A stretch of 64,000 nt of DNA. Source: Streptomyces sp. NBC_01294 (GTDB taxonomy: Bacteria > Actinomycetota > Actinomycetes > Streptomycetales > Streptomycetaceae). The notes under the pieces are model-generated. The model saw only the letters and a program-made list of their open reading frames with translations, had not been told where the DNA came from and ran no database searches. The stretch lies in NCBI RefSeq assembly GCF_035917235.1, contig NZ_CP108423.1, positions 6,415,501-6,479,500 on the forward strand, in the 5' to 3' direction. A program made the translations under genes and the position numbers. Every line of letters begins with the position of its first letter. Position 1 is the first letter of the stretch. This document shows positions 48,205 to 57,002 of the stretch, piece after piece.

Positions 48205-48987
48205 TCAGGCGAACGCGATGTTGTAAAGACCACCGGCGAGCACGGCACCGACGAGCGGGCCGACCACCGGGATCCAGGAGTATCCCCAGTCGGAGCCGCC
48301 CTTGTTGGGCAGCGGCAGCAGGGCGTGCACGATGCGCGGACCGAGGTCGCGCACCGGGTTGATGGCGTAGCCGGTCGGGCCACCGAGCGAGAGGCCGATG
48401 CCGACGACCACGAAGGACGTGATCAGGACACCGATCACACCGAGGCCCTTGCCGCCGTCCTGGAGGCCCTGGGTCAGGATGGCCAGGATCAGGACGAAGG
48501 TGCCGATGATCTCGGTCGCGAGGTTCTGCACGACGTTACGGATCTCGGGGCCCGTGGAGAAGATGCCGAGCACCGGGCCCGCCTGGTCGTGCGGGTGCGG
48601 GTCCTCGGGACCGAGCTTGGCGTCGCGGATGTGCTCCGGGTCGGCCAGGTGGGCGCGGAACTGCCCGTAGTAGGTGATCCACATCAGGACCGCTCCGAGC
48701 ATGGCGCCCAGCAGCTGGCCCGCGAAGTAGACCGGGGTGTCGCCCCACTCGCCGGTCTTGACGGCGAGGCCGACGGTGACCGCCGGGTTGAGGTGCGCAC
48801 CGGACAGCGGTGCGGCGACGTAGGCGGCGATCAGTACGGCGAAACCCCAGCCGAACGTGATGGCGAGCCAGCCCGCGTTGCGGGCCTTGGAGCTCTTGAG
48901 CGTCAACGCGGCGCAGACGCCACCGCCGAGCAGGGTGAGCAGGGCGGTACCGATGGTCTCGCCGATGAAGATGTCGGAGGTAGACAC
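48205..48987 (-). CDS. glpF: Glycerol facilitator GlpF (aquaglyceroporin)
   Basis: A 260-residue MIP channel with six membrane helices and two half-helices. The first NPA box is [12 protein letters not shown] (Asn67). The second reads [13 protein letters not shown], with NPV where NPA is standard but with the Arg-Asp that marks glycerol facilitators. The GTG at 48987 is chosen because AAGGAG lies six bases before it. It is the first gene of the operon. The promoter region carries a TAGGAT -10 element and a GylR-type box upstream. Confidence 0.95.
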   Translation of the reverse strand: MSTSDIFIGETIGTALLTLLGGGVCAALTLKSSKARNAGWLAITFGWGFAVLIAAYVAAPLSGAHLNPAVTVGLAVKTGEWGDTPVYFAGQLLGAMLGAVLMWITYYGQFRAHLADPEHIRDAKLGPEDPHPHDQAGPVLGIFSTGPEIRNVVQNLATEIIGTFVLILAILTQGLQDGGKGLGVIGVLITSFVVVGIGLSLGGPTGYAINPVRDLGPRIVHALLPLPNKGGSDWGYSWIPVVGPLVGAVLAGGLYNIAFA

Positions 48988-49086
48988 CCGCGACTCCTTA
49001 CGTACGTCCAGGGGTGGGCGGACACCGGGTCCCACCGGTGGTTCCGCGCACTCGGTGAGTGCTGCACCGGTCCTTGGCCTTGTCGC

Positions 49087-49092
49087 ATCCTA
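49087..49092 (-). promoter_or_regulatory. -10 element (TAGGAT) of the glp operon
   Basis: TAGGAT on the minus strand, 100 bases before the glpF start, matches the Streptomyces vegetative -10 (TAGRRT). No good -35 stands at 17-18 bases, which fits a regulated promoter whose upstream box (49112-49130) abuts the -35 area. Confidence 0.45.
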
Positions 49093-49111
49093 GCGCGTAT
49101 TGCCGTCAGGT

Positions 49112-49130
49112 GTTCGACAATGCCGACCGG
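49112..49130. promoter_or_regulatory. Putative GylR operator upstream of glpF
   Basis: GTTCGACAATGCCGACCGG lies about 20-40 bases upstream of the -10. The first 12 bases are identical to the box before gylR (50206-50224), and GA follows at the same offset. A GTGAACG half-site follows at 49130. Confidence 0.6.
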
Positions 49131-49389
49131 TGAACGGCAGTTTTCCGCCCAAGTGAAGAATGCGTCAAGGGCTGGTCAGGCCAAGGTGTCGGATCGTTAC
49201 CACTAGGTACGATCGCCCAAATCCGGCCAACCTGTGGTCGAGATCTGGCGAAAAATGGGCAGAAAGCAGCCAGATGGCGGCGCGGTAGTGCTAGAGGGAG
49301 CCCGAAGACGGCCCGGATGCGACCCGGATGCGACTCGGAGCGACCGCGAGTGGGGCCCGTATGCAGCCTGGCGTGGACCTGGAGGGCGC

Positions 49390-50157
49390 TTAGAACCGGC
49401 CCGCGCCGAGATCGCGTGACACCGCGCGCGCACAGTCCCGTACGGACGCCACGAGGGCGGCGTGCGGCTCCCCGGACGCCCCGCAGACCCGCTCCACGGC
49501 ACCCGCCACCGCCACCGCGCCGACCGGCATCCGGCGCCGGTCGTGGATCGGCGCCGCCACCGAGGCGACGCCCTCCCAGGTCTCCTCGACGTCGGAGGCC
49601 CAGCCGCGCGCCCGCGTCAGGTCCAGGACCTCTTCGAAGCCCGCGGCGTCCGTGACCGTACGGGGGGTGAACGCCTCGCGCTCCACCTCCAGCGACTGGG
49701 TGTGCGCCACCGGGTCGTACGCCGACAGCACCTTGCCCAGCGCCGTCGAGTGCAGCGGCTGCATGGCCCCCACCTCCAGCACCTGACGGCTGTCGTCGGG
49801 CCGGAACACGTGGTGCATGATCAGCACCCCGCTCTTGTGCAGCACGCCCACGTACGTGCTCTCGCCGCTCGCCCGGGCCAGGTCGTCCGTCCACACCAGG
49901 GCGCGGGCGCGCAGCTCGTGCACGTCGAGATAGCTGTTGCCCAGGCGCAGCAGCTCCGCGCCCAGCTGGTAGCGGCCGGAGGCGGGGTCCTGTTCCACGA
50001 AGCCCTCGGCCTGCAGGGTGCGCAGGATGCCGTGCGCCGTGCCCTTGGCCAGGCCCAGGGAGGAGGCCACGTCGGAGAGCCCCAGCCGGCGTTCGCCGCC
50101 CGCCAGGAGTCGCAGCATCGCAGCGGCTCGTTCGAGCGACTGGATGTTCCGTGCCAT
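49390..50157 (-). CDS. gylR: GylR, IclR-family regulator of glycerol metabolism
   Basis: A 255-residue IclR protein. The N-terminal winged HTH (IQSLERAAAMLRLLAGGERRLGLSDVASSLGLAKGTAHGIL) is followed by a GAF-like effector domain (LGKVLSAY, GWASDVEETWEGVASVAAPIHD). In S. coelicolor GylR represses the glycerol operon and itself, and induction needs glycerol 3-phosphate or glycerol; catabolite control also acts here. The ATG at 50157 is followed by ARNIQSLERA. It is transcribed toward the operon it controls. A GylR-like box lies 49 bases upstream. Confidence 0.95.
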   Translation of the reverse strand: MARNIQSLERAAAMLRLLAGGERRLGLSDVASSLGLAKGTAHGILRTLQAEGFVEQDPASGRYQLGAELLRLGNSYLDVHELRARALVWTDDLARASGESTYVGVLHKSGVLIMHHVFRPDDSRQVLEVGAMQPLHSTALGKVLSAYDPVAHTQSLEVEREAFTPRTVTDAAGFEEVLDLTRARGWASDVEETWEGVASVAAPIHDRRRMPVGAVAVAGAVERVCGASGEPHAALVASVRDCARAVSRDLGAGRF

Positions 50158-50205
50158 CGCGCAGCCTCCTGCTGACCTTGCTGTCCGTACTGACATCTTG
50201 ACGTG

Positions 50206-50224
50206 GTTCGACAATGCTGAACAG
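50206..50224. promoter_or_regulatory. Putative GylR operator upstream of gylR
   Basis: GTTCGACAATGCTGAACAG contains a 17-base imperfect palindrome with GTTC/GAAC ends and shares GTTCGACAATGC with the glpF box. It lies in the gylR promoter zone, as expected for autoregulation. Confidence 0.6.
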
Positions 50225-50434
50225 TATCGGTCGATGTCGACCTCGTGCATCGTTGGGGAAAGACTGCGCCGCAGCGGCGCCGGGGGGAGCCCCGGCAACC
50301 CCCGACACAGAATGCAGTCCGCCACGTGGGACACCCGCACCGGGTCCGGTGCCTCGCGGTTACGCTGGCCGCGTGCGCCCTTGACACAGAGGGGGTGCAA
50401 AGCCGACAGCCGTCGCATCCCAGGGAGCACCACC
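50225..50434 (+). promoter_or_regulatory. metH upstream leader, possibly structured or riboswitch-like
   Basis: The 210 bases before metH contain GTTGGGGAA, then CTGCGCCGCAGCGG, a GGGGG/CCCCC hairpin and CAGAATGCAGTCC. The middle blocks faintly recall cobalamin riboswitch cores (CGCAGCGG and the GAATGC part of the B12 box), but the usual GGTG hairpin between them is not seen. MetH uses cobalamin, so a variant B12 sensor is conceivable. TTGACA at about 50380 may be a promoter closer to the gene. Confidence 0.3.
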
Positions 50435-53400
50435 ATGGCTTCGTTGCCCACCCCGCCCGCTGACACCCAGACCCGGGCCGATGCCCTCCGAGAGGCACTC
50501 GCGACCCGCGTGGTCGTCGCCGACGGAGCCATGGGGACGATGCTCCAGGCGCAGGACCCCACCATGGAGGACTTCCAGCAGCTCGAAGGCTGCAACGAGG
50601 TCCTCAACGTCACCCGCCCCGACATCGTGCGCACCGTGCACGAGGCGTACTTCTCGGTGGGCGTGGACTGCGTCGAGACCAATACCTTCGGCGCGAACTT
50701 CGCGGCGCTCGCCGAGTACGACATCGCCGACCGCAACTTCGAGCTGTCGGAGTCCGGCGCCCGCATCGCCCGCGAGGTCGCCGACGAGTTCACCGCCTCC
50801 ACCGGGCAGCAGCGCTGGGTCCTGGGCTCCATCGGCCCCGGCACCAAGCTGCCCACGCTCGGCCACATCACCTACGCGCAGATCCGCGACGCCTACCAGA
50901 TCAACGCCGAGGGCCTGATCACCGGCGGCGCCGACGCGCTGCTCGTCGAGACCACCCAGGACCTCCTGCAGACGAAGTCCTCCATCATCGGCGCCCGCCG
51001 GGCCATGGAGGCGCTCGGCGTCTCCGTCCCGCTGATCTGCTCCGTCACCGTCGAGACCACCGGCACCATGCTGCTCGGCTCGGAGATCGGCGCGGCCCTG
51101 ACCGCGCTGGAGCCGCTGGGCATCGACATGATCGGCCTGAACTGCGCCACCGGGCCCGCCGAGATGAGCGAGCACCTGCGCTACCTGGCGCGCAACGCCC
51201 GCATCCCGCTGTCCTGCATGCCCAATGCCGGTCTGCCCGTCCTGACCAAGGAGGGCGCGCACTACCCGCTGAGCGCCTCCGAGCTGGCCGACGCCCAGGA
51301 GACCTTCGTCCGCGAGTACGGGCTGTCCCTGGTCGGCGGCTGCTGCGGTACGACCCCCGAGCACCTGCGCCAGGTCGTCGAGCGGGTCCGCGGCACCGAG
51401 ATCACCCCGCGCAGCCCCCAGCCCGAGCCCGGCGCCGCCTCGCTCTACCAGACCGTGCCCTTCCGCCAGGACACCTCCTACATGGCGATCGGCGAGCGCA
51501 CCAACGCCAACGGCTCCAAGAAGTTCCGCGAGGCCATGCTGGAGGCCCGCTGGGACGACTGCGTGGAGATGGCGCGCGACCAGATCCGTGAGGGCGCGCA
51601 CATGCTCGACCTGTGCGTGGACTACGTCGGCCGCGACGGCGTCGCCGACATGGAGGAGCTGGCGGGTCGTTTCGCGACCGCTTCCACGCTGCCGATCGTC
51701 CTGGACTCCACCGAGGTTCCCGTCATCCGGGCGGGCCTGGAGAAGCTCGGCGGCCGCGCCGTCATCAACTCGGTGAACTACGAGGACGGCGACGGCCCCG
51801 AGTCCCGCTTCGCCAAGGTCACCCGACTGGCCCAGGAGCACGGCGCCGCGCTCATCGCGCTGACCATCGACGAGGAGGGTCAGGCCCGCACCGTCGAGCA
51901 CAAGGTCGCCATCGCTGAACGTCTGATCGCCGACCTGACGGCGAATTGGGGGATCCGGGAGTCGGACATCCTCATCGACACGCTGACCTTCACGATCTGC
52001 ACCGGGCAGGAGGAGTCCCGCAAGGACGGCATCGCGACGATCGAGGCCATCCGCGAGCTCAAGCGCCGCCACCCGGACGTCCAGACCACCCTCGGCCTGT
52101 CGAACATCTCCTTCGGCCTCAACCCGGCCGCCCGCGTGCTGCTGAACTCGGTGTTCCTCGACGAGTGCGTCAAGGCGGGCCTGGACTCGGCCATCGTCCA
52201 CGCCTCCAAGATCCTGCCGATCGCCCGGTTCGACGAGGAGCAGGTCACCACCGCCCTCGACCTGATCTACGACCGGCGGGCCGAGGGCTACGACCCGCTG
52301 CAGAAGCTGATGGCCCTCTTCGAGGGCGTCAACACCAAGTCACTGAAGGCCGGCCGCGCCGAGGAGCTCCTCGCCCTGCCGCTGGACGAGCGCCTGCAGC
52401 GCCGCATCATCGACGGCGAGAAGAACGGCCTGGAGACCGACCTCGACGAGGCCCTCCAGACCCGCCCCGCCCTCGACATCGTCAACGACACCCTCCTGGA
52501 GGGCATGAAGGTCGTCGGCGAGCTCTTCGGCTCCGGCCAGATGCAGCTCCCCTTCGTCCTGCAGTCCGCCGAGGTCATGAAGACGGCCGTCGCCTACCTC
52601 GAACCGCACATGGAGAAGACGGACGACGAGGGCAAGGGCACGATCGTGCTCGCCACCGTCCGCGGCGACGTCCACGACATCGGCAAGAACCTCGTCGACA
52701 TCATCCTGACGAACAACGGCTACAACGTCGTCAACATCGGCATCAAGCAGCCCGTCTCCGCGATCCTCGAAGCCGCGCAGGAGCACAAGGCCGACGTCAT
52801 CGGCATGTCCGGCCTGCTCGTGAAGTCGACCGTGATCATGAAGGAGAACCTGGAGGAGCTGAACCAGCGCAAGCTGGCCGCCGACTACCCGGTGATCCTC
52901 GGCGGCGCCGCCCTCACCCGCGCCTACGTCGAGCAGGACCTCCACGAGATCTACGAGGGCGAGGTCCGCTACGCCCGCGACGCCTTCGAAGGCCTGCGCC
53001 TGATGGACGCCCTGATCGCCGTCAAGCGCGGCGTCCCCGGCGCGTCCCTGCCCGAGCTCAAGCAGCGCCGCGTCGCCAAGCGCGACACCTCAGCCCTCCA
53101 GGTGGACGAGCCGCAGGAGACCGGCGGCCGCTCCGACGTGTCCGTCGACAACCCCGTCCCCACCCCGCCCTTCTGGGGCACCCGGGTGGTCAAGGGCATC
53201 CCGCTCAAGGACTACGCCTCCTGGCTCGACGAGGGCGCCCTCTTCAAGGGCCAGTGGGGCCTCAAGCAGGCCCGCGCGGGCGGAGCCACGTACGAGGAGC
53301 TCGTCGAGAGCGAGGGCCGCCCGCGCCTGCGCGGCCTCCTGGACAAGCTGCACACCGAGAACCTGCTCGAGGCCGCCGTCGTCTACGGGTACTTCCCCTG

Positions 53401-53947
53401 CGTGTCCAAGGGCGAGGACCTGATCATCCTCGACGAGGCGGGCAACGAGCGGACCCGCTTCACCTTCCCGCGCCAGCGCCGCGGCCGGCGGCTGTGCCTC
53501 GCGGACTTCTTCCGCCCGGAGGAGTCCGGCGAGACCGACGTCGTCGGCCTCCAGGTGGTCACCGTGGGCTCGAGGATCGGCGAGGCCACGGCCAAGCTGT
53601 TCGAGTCCGACTCCTACCGCGAGTACCTGGAGCTGCACGGCCTGTCCGTCCAGCTCGCCGAGGCCATGGCCGAGTACTGGCACGCCCGCGTCCGCGCCGA
53701 GCTCGGATTCGGCGGCGAGGACCCCGCCGCGGTCGAGGACATGTTCGACCTCAAGTACCGCGGTGCCCGCTTCTCCCTCGGCTACGGCGCCTGCCCCGAC
53801 CTGGAGGACCGCGCGAAGATCGCCGACCTCCTCCAGCCGGAGCGGATCGGCGTCCACCTGTCGGAGGAGTTCCAGCTCCACCCGGAGCAGTCCACCGACG
53901 CGATCGTGATTCACCACCCCGAAGCGAAGTATTTCAACGCACGCTGA
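50435..53947 (+). CDS. metH: MetH, cobalamin-dependent methionine synthase
   Basis: A 1170-residue modular enzyme transferring methyl from 5-methyl-THF via cobalamin to homocysteine. In order: the homocysteine domain (residues ~1-320, zinc cysteines including GGCCGTTPEHL near 303), the folate domain (FRQDTSYMAIGERTNANGSKKFREAM), the helical cap, and the B12 domain with DVHDIGKN near 746 whose His ligates cobalt. The C-terminal reactivation domain follows (residues ~890-1170, AEAMAEYWHARVRAELGFGG and RGARFSLGYGACPD). The length is normal. The ATG at 50435 follows CAGGGAGC. A structured leader precedes it. Confidence 0.97.
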   Translation: MASLPTPPADTQTRADALREALATRVVVADGAMGTMLQAQDPTMEDFQQLEGCNEVLNVTRPDIVRTVHEAYFSVGVDCVETNTFGANFAALAEYDIADRNFELSESGARIAREVADEFTASTGQQRWVLGSIGPGTKLPTLGHITYAQIRDAYQINAEGLITGGADALLVETTQDLLQTKSSIIGARRAMEALGVSVPLICSVTVETTGTMLLGSEIGAALTALEPLGIDMIGLNCATGPAEMSEHLRYLARNARIPLSCMPNAGLPVLTKEGAHYPLSASELADAQETFVREYGLSLVGGCCGTTPEHLRQVVERVRGTEITPRSPQPEPGAASLYQTVPFRQDTSYMAIGERTNANGSKKFREAMLEARWDDCVEMARDQIREGAHMLDLCVDYVGRDGVADMEELAGRFATASTLPIVLDSTEVPVIRAGLEKLGGRAVINSVNYEDGDGPESRFAKVTRLAQEHGAALIALTIDEEGQARTVEHKVAIAERLIADLTANWGIRESDILIDTLTFTICTGQEESRKDGIATIEAIRELKRRHPDVQTTLGLSNISFGLNPAARVLLNSVFLDECVKAGLDSAIVHASKILPIARFDEEQVTTALDLIYDRRAEGYDPLQKLMALFEGVNTKSLKAGRAEELLALPLDERLQRRIIDGEKNGLETDLDEALQTRPALDIVNDTLLEGMKVVGELFGSGQMQLPFVLQSAEVMKTAVAYLEPHMEKTDDEGKGTIVLATVRGDVHDIGKNLVDIILTNNGYNVVNIGIKQPVSAILEAAQEHKADVIGMSGLLVKSTVIMKENLEELNQRKLAADYPVILGGAALTRAYVEQDLHEIYEGEVRYARDAFEGLRLMDALIAVKRGVPGASLPELKQRRVAKRDTSALQVDEPQETGGRSDVSVDNPVPTPPFWGTRVVKGIPLKDYASWLDEGALFKGQWGLKQARAGGATYEELVESEGRPRLRGLLDKLHTENLLEAAVVYGYFPCVSKGEDLIILDEAGNERTRFTFPRQRRGRRLCLADFFRPEESGETDVVGLQVVTVGSRIGEATAKLFESDSYREYLELHGLSVQLAEAMAEYWHARVRAELGFGGEDPAAVEDMFDLKYRGARFSLGYGACPDLEDRAKIADLLQPERIGVHLSEEFQLHPEQSTDAIVIHHPEAKYFNAR

Positions 53948-53979
53948 GCTCAGCCGACGTACACTTGTCGGTCCCATAC

Positions 53980-54032
53980 AGGCCGGTCGCCTGTTCCCCG
54001 GGGAACGCCCCGCGGGAAGAGGTGACCGGCCT
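53980..54032 (+). terminator. Nested hairpins after metH
   Basis: AGGCCGGTC (53980-53988) pairs with GACCGGCCT (54024-54032), enclosing a TTCCCCGGGGAA hairpin. It lies 33 bases after the metH stop and immediately before the HAD gene, so it may terminate or attenuate. Confidence 0.6.
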
Positions 54033-54058
54033 TCTCGTCCCTTCTGAGAGGCATGCGC

Positions 54059-54760
54059 ATGACGAGCACCGTTCCCGCCGCCGTCGCCCGTACGGCCGAC
54101 GGCTCGGCCCTGCAGGCGGTGCTGCTCGACATGGACGGCACCCTGGTCGACACCGAGGGCTTCTGGTGGGAGATCGAGGCGGAGATCTTCCACGAGCTCG
54201 GGCACCGGCTGGACGACGCCTGGCGCGACGTGGTCGTCGGCGGACCGATGAGCCGCAGCGCGGCCTTCCTGATCGAGGCGACCGGCGCCCCCATCGGCCT
54301 CGCCGAGCTGAGCGTCCTGCTCAACGAGCGCTTCGAGGCCCGCATCGCCGACCGGGTGCCGCTGATGCCGGGCGCCGAGCGGCTGCTGACCGAGCTGGCC
54401 CGGCACAACGTGCCCACCGCCCTCGTCTCCGCCTCCCACCGCCGCGTCATCGACCAGGTCCTGCTCACCCTCGGCCGCGACCGCTTCACCATGACGGTCG
54501 CCGGCGACGAGGTGCCCCGTACCAAGCCGCATCCCGACCCGTACCTGTTCGCCGCGCGGTCGCTGGGCGCGCACCCCTCGCGGTGCGCGGTCATCGAGGA
54601 CACCAGGACCGGTGTGGCGGCCGCCGAGGCAGCCGGCTGCCGGGTCGTGGCCATCCCCTCGGTGGGCGTGATCGAACCGGCCCCGGGGCGTACGGTCGTG
54701 CGCTCGCTGGAGGACGTCGACCTGGCCTTCCTGCGCTCCCTCATCGCCCCGATGAACTGA
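54059..54760 (+). CDS. HAD-superfamily phosphatase
   Basis: A 233-residue HAD subfamily IA protein. Motif I is LLDMDGTLVDTEGFWW, motif II ALVSASHR, motif III the Lys in RTKPHPDP and motif IV the acidic CAVIEDTRTGVAAAEAAG. A helical cap between motifs I and II fits the beta-phosphoglucomutase/phosphatase group. The ATG at 54059 is preferred over that at 54053 because GAGAGG (54045-54050) then lies at the right distance. The substrate is unknown. Confidence 0.9.
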   Translation: MTSTVPAAVARTADGSALQAVLLDMDGTLVDTEGFWWEIEAEIFHELGHRLDDAWRDVVVGGPMSRSAAFLIEATGAPIGLAELSVLLNERFEARIADRVPLMPGAERLLTELARHNVPTALVSASHRRVIDQVLLTLGRDRFTMTVAGDEVPRTKPHPDPYLFAARSLGAHPSRCAVIEDTRTGVAAAEAAGCRVVAIPSVGVIEPAPGRTVVRSLEDVDLAFLRSLIAPMN

Positions 54761-54810
54761 CCGGGACACTCGTCGTACTGGTCACACTCGGCCACGTGGC
54801 GGCGCACGCG

Positions 54811-54835
54811 GGCACCCGCCGGCCGGGCGGGTGCC
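54811..54835 (+). terminator. Terminator hairpin after the HAD gene
   Basis: GGCACCCGCC and GGCGGGTGCC, a perfect 10-base stem with a five-base loop, 50 bases after the HAD stop. Confidence 0.75.
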
Positions 54836-55329
54836 ACACACCGGAACTCCGTGTGCACGCTCTGTGCCGAACCAAACGCCTGCAGGATCGAGGTCCGGCG
54901 GAAGGATCTTCCGCCGCAGGCCCCGGAGGCTGAAATTCCATCCCCTCCGCACCCGTCGCTCAGAGTGAGCTTGGTCACCTGTCAAACCCCCCATGGACCT
55001 GTCCCGGGCCCCTGGGGGGTTCCTTTGTGTCCGGATTGATCAGCTGCTGACCGAATCTGCGGAGCCCCGCGCGTGAACAGGCAGTTCGCTCCGATCACGG
55101 TGCGATTACGCCCCAAGTCCGGTCAGTTCCAGCCATCCCGTCCCGGACCACTAGTGTCATTGCGGGCACTGCGCCGCACCTCAGCCGTCCCGACACACAC
55201 CCCTGTGCCGGGACCGCGTGGACCGATCGTCATCACACCGGCCCGATCGTTCCGCCCTGAACGGGCGACGCCGCGAAGTGCCCTTTACGCCGCTTTGAAC
55301 AAGTGCCGGTTACAGGGAGTACTTCCAGC
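54836..55329. other. 494-base gap with further hairpins; possible small RNA
   Basis: No gene is visible. GGCGGAAG-GAT-CTTCCGCC (54897-54915) is a perfect hairpin with a three-base loop, followed about 70 bases later by a terminator-like AACCCCCC/GGGGGGTT. The remaining 55022-55329 stretch is ordinary and should hold the promoter of the lipoprotein gene. Confidence 0.4.
54985..55021 (+). terminator. Isolated terminator-like hairpin
   Basis: AACCCCCC (54985-54992) and GGGGGGTT (55014-55021), with an internal GTCCCGGGCC loop, are followed by TCCTTTGTGT. It is 225 bases past the HAD stop and after another terminator, so it may end a separate transcript. Confidence 0.55.
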
Positions 55330-56934
55330 ATGAACCGCAAGACCATGGTGCTGACGGCCGCGGCCGGACTGCTCACCCCCGCGCTGGCCGCCTGCGGCAC
55401 CGCGAGCGGCGGAGGAGCGGGATCCGGAGCGATCGTCGTCGGCACCACCGACCGGTTCGAGGCCGCAGACTTCGCTCCCGCCCCCTTCGACCCGGCCTAC
55501 GCCTACGACGCCGGGGCCTGGAACATCCTGCGCCAGACCGTCCAGACGCTGATGCACACCCCGCGCGGCGGCGGCCAGCCCGTCCCCGAAGCAGCCTCCG
55601 CCTGCCGCTTCACCGACACCGGCAACACCAGCTACCGCTGCACCCTGCGCCCCGGGCTGAAGTTCGCCAGCGGTGACCCGCTCACCGCCCAGGACGTCAA
55701 GTTCTCCATCGACCGCGTCCTCGCCATCAAGGACGAGAACGGTCCGTCCTCGCTGCTCTCCACCCTCGACAAGGTCGAGGTCAAGGGCGCCGACACCGTC
55801 GTCTTCCAGCTGAAGACCCCGGACGCGACCTTCCCGCACAAGCTCTCCACCCCCGCCGCCGGCATCGTCAGCGAGAAGAACTACGACGCCAAGAAGCTCC
55901 GCGAGGGCTTCGCCGTGGACGGCTCCGGCCCGTACACGATGAAGGCCGAGGTCAAGGGCAACCAGCTCGTCCGCGCCGTCTTCAGCAAGAACCCCCACTA
56001 CAAGGGCGACATCAAGCTGCAGAACGACAAGGTCGAACTGCGCACCTTCCCCGACTCGCCGGCCATGGGCAAGGCGCTCACCGACGGGAGGATCCACATG
56101 GTCTCCCGCACCCTGTCGCCCGCCCAGATCGCCGAGTTCAGCGACCGGCCGCCCAAGGGCGTCAAGCTGGTCCCGATGCCCGGCCTGGAGATCCGCTACC
56201 TCGGCTTCAACACCGAGGCCCCGGTCGTCAAGGACAAGGCCGTACGCCAGGCCCTCGCCGCCGCCGTCGACCGCGACGCCCTCATCTCCAAGGTCTACGG
56301 CAAGTCCGCGCAGCCCCTCTACTCGCTGGTCCCCACCACCGTGACGGGCCACGTCAACTCCTTCTTCAACAAGTACGGCGACGCCAACACGGCCAAGGCC
56401 GCCGCCCTGCTGAAGGAGGCCGGGATCAAGACCCCGGTCAAGCTGACCCTGCACTACACCAGCGACCACTACGGCGACGGCACGGCTGCCGAGTTCGAGG
56501 CCCTCAAGGCCCAGCTGAACTCCACCCAGCTGTTCGACATCACCGTCCAGGGCAGCGAGTGGGGCGACTTCCGTCCCGCGCAGAAGAAGGGCGACCACGC
56601 CGCCTACGGGCTCGGCTGGTTCCCCGACTACGCGGACGCCGACAACTTCCTCGCCCCGTTCCTGGAGCAGGACAACTTCCTGGGCACGCCGTACGCCAAC
56701 AGCGCGGTGCGCACCAGGCTCATCCCCGAGTCCCGGAGGGCGGTCGACCGCAACGTCGCCGTCCCCGCGTTCACGGAGATTCAGGACATCGTCGCCGAGG
56801 ACGTACCCGTCCTGCCCCTGTGGCAGGGCAAGCAGTACGTCGCCGCACGCGACGGGATCACCGGAGTGGAGTGGTCCGTCAACGCCATCTCCGACCTCCA
56901 GCTGTGGGAGCTCGGCCGCGGCGTAAGCGGCTGA
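55330..56934 (+). CDS. Oligopeptide-type solute-binding lipoprotein (SBP_bac_5), copy 1
   Basis: A 534-residue extracytoplasmic binding protein. The signal peptide MNRKTMVLTAAAGLLTPALAAC ends in a lipobox with Cys22. The mature part has the family features LTAQDVKFSIDRVL, KDENGPSS, VRQALAAAVDRDAL and the C-terminal VPVLPLWQGKQYV. Such proteins feed peptides, nickel or other solutes to an ABC importer. No permease or ATPase gene is next to it. It is followed after 68 bases by a clear paralogue. The ATG at 55330 begins the signal peptide. Confidence 0.93.
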   Translation: MNRKTMVLTAAAGLLTPALAACGTASGGGAGSGAIVVGTTDRFEAADFAPAPFDPAYAYDAGAWNILRQTVQTLMHTPRGGGQPVPEAASACRFTDTGNTSYRCTLRPGLKFASGDPLTAQDVKFSIDRVLAIKDENGPSSLLSTLDKVEVKGADTVVFQLKTPDATFPHKLSTPAAGIVSEKNYDAKKLREGFAVDGSGPYTMKAEVKGNQLVRAVFSKNPHYKGDIKLQNDKVELRTFPDSPAMGKALTDGRIHMVSRTLSPAQIAEFSDRPPKGVKLVPMPGLEIRYLGFNTEAPVVKDKAVRQALAAAVDRDALISKVYGKSAQPLYSLVPTTVTGHVNSFFNKYGDANTAKAAALLKEAGIKTPVKLTLHYTSDHYGDGTAAEFEALKAQLNSTQLFDITVQGSEWGDFRPAQKKGDHAAYGLGWFPDYADADNFLAPFLEQDNFLGTPYANSAVRTRLIPESRRAVDRNVAVPAFTEIQDIVAEDVPVLPLWQGKQYVAARDGITGVEWSVNAISDLQLWELGRGVSG

Positions 56935-57002
56935 GCAAGACAACGACCGGCAGCGGGTGTCGCGGGCCGGAGCAACGACAGTTCGATTGTGAAGGACGTA
57001 CC

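Larger units (their letters stand above)
48988..49389. other. 402-base gylR-glpF intergenic region
   Basis: It holds the glpF promoter (TAGGAT on the minus strand at 49092-49087) and the GTTCGACAATGC box at 49112. Near 49315-49340 there is a short direct repeat CCGGATGCGA(C). No gene is seen. The region lies between gylR (ends 49390) and glpF, so gylR transcripts may read into it. Confidence 0.7.

Noticed and set aside
55073..55333. 86-residue plus-strand frame before the binding lipoprotein
   Set aside because: It runs into the start of the lipoprotein gene, has no ribosome site and reads like random GC-rich sequence.
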